From: Halobacteriales archaeon QS_9_70_65
Lineage (GTDB): Archaea; Halobacteriota; Halobacteria; Halobacteriales; Haloarculaceae
Direction of reading: 5' to 3'
DNA length: 8,210 nt
NCBI GenBank assembly: GCA_003023535.1
Contig: PXSC01000107.1
Coordinates: 1-8,210 of the forward strand
The notes under the pieces are model-generated. The model saw only the letters and a program-made list of their open reading frames with translations, did not search any database and had not been told where the DNA came from. This document shows, in pieces, positions 5,969-8,210 of this stretch (position 1 is its first letter; each line of letters begins with the position of its first letter). The position numbers were made by a program, and so were the translations under genes.

Positions 5969-7559
5969 CATATCCGATATCGACCGGGCATGGTGGAAAG
6001 AGGCGGTGGTGTACCAGCTGTACCCCCGCAGCTTCAACGACAGCGACGGCGATGGAATCGGCGACCTGCCGGGGGCCCGCCGGCGGGTGCCGTACCTCGA
6101 CGACCTCGGGGTCGACGTCGTCTGGCTCAACCCCGTCTACGACTCCCCGGGGGTCGACGCCGGCTACGACGTCCGGGACTACTACGCCGTCGACGACCGC
6201 TACGGCACGATGGCGGACCTGGAGGGGCTGCTCGCGGACCTCCACGACCGCGACATCCGCCTCGTCATGGACCTGGTGGTGAACCACACCTCCGACGAAC
6301 ACGAGTGGTTCCGGCGATCCCGGCGCGGTGACCCCGCCTTCGCCGACTTCTATCACTGGGTCGACGGCGACCCCGGGGAGCCGCCGAACGACTGGGAGTC
6401 GTTTTTCGGCGGGTCGGCCTGGAGTTACGACGACGGACGGGAGGCGTGGTACCTGCATCTCTTCGACGAACGCCAGCCGGACCTCGACTGGCGGGTGCCC
6501 GCGGTCCGGGAGGAAATCTACGAAATGATGAACTGGTGGCTGGAGAAGGGCATCGACGGCTTCCGGATGGACGTCATCGACCTGCTGTCGAAGCCCGACG
6601 GCTACCCGGATTCGGACCCCGAAGCCGACGGCATCGTCCGCGGCGCCGACCGGTTCGTCAGCGGCCCCCGTATCCACGACTACCTCTCGGAGATGTACGA
6701 GCGGACGCTGGCCGACCGGGACGTGATGACCGTCGGCGAGATGGTCGATCTCCCCGTCGAGGAGGCCGACCGTTACGTCGGATCCGACGGCCTCGGGATG
6801 AGCATGGCGTTCAACTTCGACCACATGCGATTGGACATGGAGGGGAGCCGCTGGAACCACATCGAATGGTCGGTCCGGGACCTCAAGCGGGTCATCAGCC
6901 GCTGGCAGACCGAACTCGACGGCTGGAGCCCCCTGTACATGAACAACCACGACGAGCCGCGGATGGTCTCGCGGTTCGGCGACGACGGCCGGTACCAGGG
7001 CGAGGAGCTCGGCATGACCAACTACCCTTTCGAGTCGCTGGACGAGGTCGTCGACGTCGACACGAAGAAAAACGTCGGGGAGCTGCTGGACCGGGGCTGC
7101 TTCGAGGACCGCGAGGAGATGATGGAGCTGGTCCGACGGCGGAGCCGCGACAACGCGCGGACGCCGATGCAGTGGGACGACTCGCCGAACGCCGGCTTCA
7201 CGACCGGCGAGCCGTGGCTGCCGGTCAACCCCGACTACGCGGAGGTCAACGCCGCCGCCGACGCCGACCCCGACTCCGTGCTCAACTACTACCGCCGGCT
7301 GATCGCGCTGCGGCACGACCACGACGTGTTGGTCTACGGCGACTACGAGCTGCTGACGCCCGACCACGAGCGGCTGTGGGCCTACGAGCGGACGCTCGGC
7401 GACGAGCGGGTCCTGGTGGCGCTCAACTTCGGCGACGAACCCGCGGCGTTCGTCAGCCCCGGCGACGACGGCGAGCGGCTCATCGCCAACTACGACGACC
7501 CGCCCGACCCGGCAGGAGGGACGCTCCGACCCTGGGAGGCCGTCGTTTACCGGGCCTGA
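5952..7559 (+). CDS. GH13 alpha-glucosidase paralogue with internal in-frame deletion, possibly inactive
   Basis: This 535-residue tandem paralogue keeps the catalytic triad: Asp207 in GFRMDVI, Glu263 in VGEM and Asp334 in NNHDEPR. It also keeps QPDLDW and Val208 after the nucleophile. However, GDDGRY (343-348) runs straight into QGEELGM (349-355). The 22 residues that the first copy has here (RRESATLL to GIAFCY), which in GH13 form helix alpha7 and strand beta8, are absent. The gap is exactly 66 nt, so the frame is kept. Full barrel closure is doubtful, so the protein may be inactive, misfolded or altered in function; an assembly error must also be considered. ATG 5952 is preferred, giving a 17-nt overlap with the previous stop. 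GTG 5940, three nt after a GAGG, is an alternative adding four residues. It is the third gene of the kdgA operon. If functional, it would cleave alpha-glucosides in the cytoplasm. Confidence 0.82.
   Translation: MAGGCDISDIDRAWWKEAVVYQLYPRSFNDSDGDGIGDLPGARRRVPYLDDLGVDVVWLNPVYDSPGVDAGYDVRDYYAVDDRYGTMADLEGLLADLHDRDIRLVMDLVVNHTSDEHEWFRRSRRGDPAFADFYHWVDGDPGEPPNDWESFFGGSAWSYDDGREAWYLHLFDERQPDLDWRVPAVREEIYEMMNWWLEKGIDGFRMDVIDLLSKPDGYPDSDPEADGIVRGADRFVSGPRIHDYLSEMYERTLADRDVMTVGEMVDLPVEEADRYVGSDGLGMSMAFNFDHMRLDMEGSRWNHIEWSVRDLKRVISRWQTELDGWSPLYMNNHDEPRMVSRFGDDGRYQGEELGMTNYPFESLDEVVDVDTKKNVGELLDRGCFEDREEMMELVRRRSRDNARTPMQWDDSPNAGFTTGEPWLPVNPDYAEVNAAADADPDSVLNYYRRLIALRHDHDVLVYGDYELLTPDHERLWAYERTLGDERVLVALNFGDEPAAFVSPGDDGERLIANYDDPPDPAGGTLRPWEAVVYRA
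6993..6996 (+). other. Deletion junction in second GH13 gene (TACC microhomology)
   Basis: In the first GH13 gene TACC occurs at 5339-5342 and at 5405-5408, exactly 66 nt apart. The second gene has a single TACC here, joining the sequence left of the first to that right of the second. This is the mark of a deletion between short direct repeats. Confidence 0.8.
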
Positions 7560-7560
7560 T

Positions 7561-7578
7561 TTACTCGACCTCGAGTAA
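7561..7578 (+). promoter_or_regulatory. Perfect palindromic operator-like site upstream of gnaD
   Basis: TTACTCGACCTCGAGTAA has 8-bp perfect arms around a CC centre. It begins 58 nt before the gnaD ATG, ends 11 nt before the TATA-like box, and starts one base after the stop codon of the second GH13 gene. It is the best match to the TTACTC-N5-YGRNWAA element of this cluster. It is a likely dimer-binding site, with GfcR the natural candidate by context. Confidence 0.6.
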
Positions 7579-7589
7579 CACATCAACGC

Positions 7590-7593
7590 TTTA
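7590..7593 (+). promoter_or_regulatory. TATA-like box of gnaD
   Basis: TTTA within GCTTTAGC is centred about 27 nt before the ATG at 7619. The spacing fits a leaderless transcript, so gnaD probably has its own promoter despite lying only 59 nt after the GH13 operon. Confidence 0.5.
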
Positions 7594-7618
7594 GCCGCTG
7601 CAAGCCGACGGACGCGGC

Positions 7619-8210
7619 ATGAGCAGGGATTACCGGTCGCTCCGGGACCCGAACGCCGAGTACACGACGCGGGACCTCTCGGCGGAGGCGATGGGGGCGA
7701 CGGCCTCCCGGGGCCCTCGCGACGTCGAGATCACGGACGTCCAGACGACGATGGTCGACGGCAACTTCCCGTGGACGCTCGTACGCGTCTACACCGATTC
7801 GGGCGTCGTCGGGACCGGCGAGGCCTACTGGGGTGCCGGTGTCCCCGAACTCGTCGAGCGGATGACGCCGTTCCTCGTCGGCGAGAACCCCCTGGACATC
7901 GACCGCCTCTACGAACACCTCGTCCAGCGGATGTCCGGCGAGGGCTCCATCGAGGGCGTCACCGTCACCGCCATCTCCGGCGTCGAGACGGCACTCCACG
8001 ACGCCGCCGGCAAGCTGCTCGAGGTCCCGGCCTACCAGTTGCTCGGCGGCAAGTACCGCGACGACGTGCGGGTGTACTGCGACTGCCACACCGAACAGGG
8101 CGCCACCGCGGCCGCCTGCGCCGACGAGGCCGAGCGGGTGGTCGACGAGCTGGGTTACGACGCCCTGAAGTTCGACCTCGACGTCCCCTCCGGCTACGAG
8201 ATGGACCGGG
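7619..8210 (+). CDS. gnaD: Gluconate dehydratase, enolase superfamily, partial
   Basis: The first 197 residues are present; the gene runs off the right edge. It belongs to the mandelate racemase / muconate lactonizing enzyme branch of the enolase superfamily. The N-terminal capping domain spans about residues 36-150, including VRVYTDSGVVGTGEAYWGAG (55-74) and the helix AISGVETALHDAAGK (118-132) followed by LLGGKYRD. The barrel then starts and reaches the KxD catalytic motif at Lys184-Phe-Asp186. The metal ligands lie beyond the window. The expected reaction is dehydration of D-gluconate to 2-keto-3-deoxygluconate, the step between Gdh and KdgA. The family alone would allow another sugar-acid dehydratase; the gdh/kdgA/gfcR context points to gluconate. 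It begins with its own TATA-like box and a palindromic operator-like site upstream. Confidence 0.85.
   Translation, partial: MSRDYRSLRDPNAEYTTRDLSAEAMGATASRGPRDVEITDVQTTMVDGNFPWTLVRVYTDSGVVGTGEAYWGAGVPELVERMTPFLVGENPLDIDRLYEHLVQRMSGEGSIEGVTVTAISGVETALHDAAGKLLEVPAYQLLGGKYRDDVRVYCDCHTEQGATAAACADEAERVVDELGYDALKFDLDVPSGYEMDR

Noticed and set aside
4352..7228. Long direct repeats as a sign of a mobile element
   Set aside because: The repeats lie inside homologous positions of paralogous genes. No terminal inverted repeats, target-site duplications or transposase are present.
5892..7586. 564-codon open frame on the minus strand opposite the second GH13 gene
   Set aside because: It is an antisense shadow. 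GC-rich codon bias leaves the opposite strand open; the translation is a Val/Asp-rich low-complexity string with no family pattern, while the plus strand has clear GH13 motifs.
1..8210. CRISPR arrays, tRNA or rRNA genes
   Set aside because: No regularly spaced short repeats, cloverleaf pattern or rRNA-like sequence was seen on either strand.

Overview
The window looks like chromosomal DNA of a haloarchaeon (class Halobacteria). It is very GC-rich, the predicted proteins are strongly acidic (rich in Asp and Glu), promoters carry archaeal TATA-like boxes about 26 to 28 nt before start codons (leaderless transcripts), and several proteins are specifically of haloarchaeal type. These include a glucose dehydrogenase whose zinc-site ligand is Asp38, and a GfcR-type regulator.

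Layout, left to right. On the minus strand lie gfcR (regulator of sugar catabolism, cut by the left edge) and gdh (glucose 1-dehydrogenase), overlapping by 14 nt. A 99-nt divergent promoter separates gdh from a plus-strand HAD-family hydrolase of unknown substrate. A 257-nt convergent gap follows; it holds a weak hairpin, a possible 24-aa leaderless minus-strand ORF and an operator-like inverted repeat. Next is a small minus-strand MoaD/ThiS-like beta-grasp protein that lacks the usual C-terminal Gly-Gly. It is divergent from kdgA (KDG/KDPG aldolase). kdgA, a GH13 alpha-glucosidase and a second GH13 paralogue form an overlapping plus-strand operon. A separate promoter then leads into gnaD (gluconate dehydratase, cut by the right edge).

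Together the genes describe a cytoplasmic route from alpha-glucosides to glucose (GH13 enzymes), glucose to gluconate (Gdh), gluconate to KDG (GnaD), and KDG or KDPG to pyruvate plus a C3 unit (KdgA). This is the haloarchaeal semi-phosphorylative Entner-Doudoroff pathway, with its likely regulator encoded in the same cluster. KDG kinase and a sugar transporter are not in the window.

The most notable signals are four. (1) An operator-like element, TTACTC-N5-YGRNWAA, is found upstream of gdh, kdgA and gnaD, and once more in the convergent gap; it is a candidate GfcR site. (2) A clean 66-nt in-frame deletion in the second GH13 gene removes the predicted alpha7/beta8 part of the TIM barrel. (3) The two GH13 genes share long blocks of perfect DNA identity amid diverged sequence, which suggests gene conversion. 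(4) A beta-grasp protein without Gly-Gly is divergently paired with kdgA.
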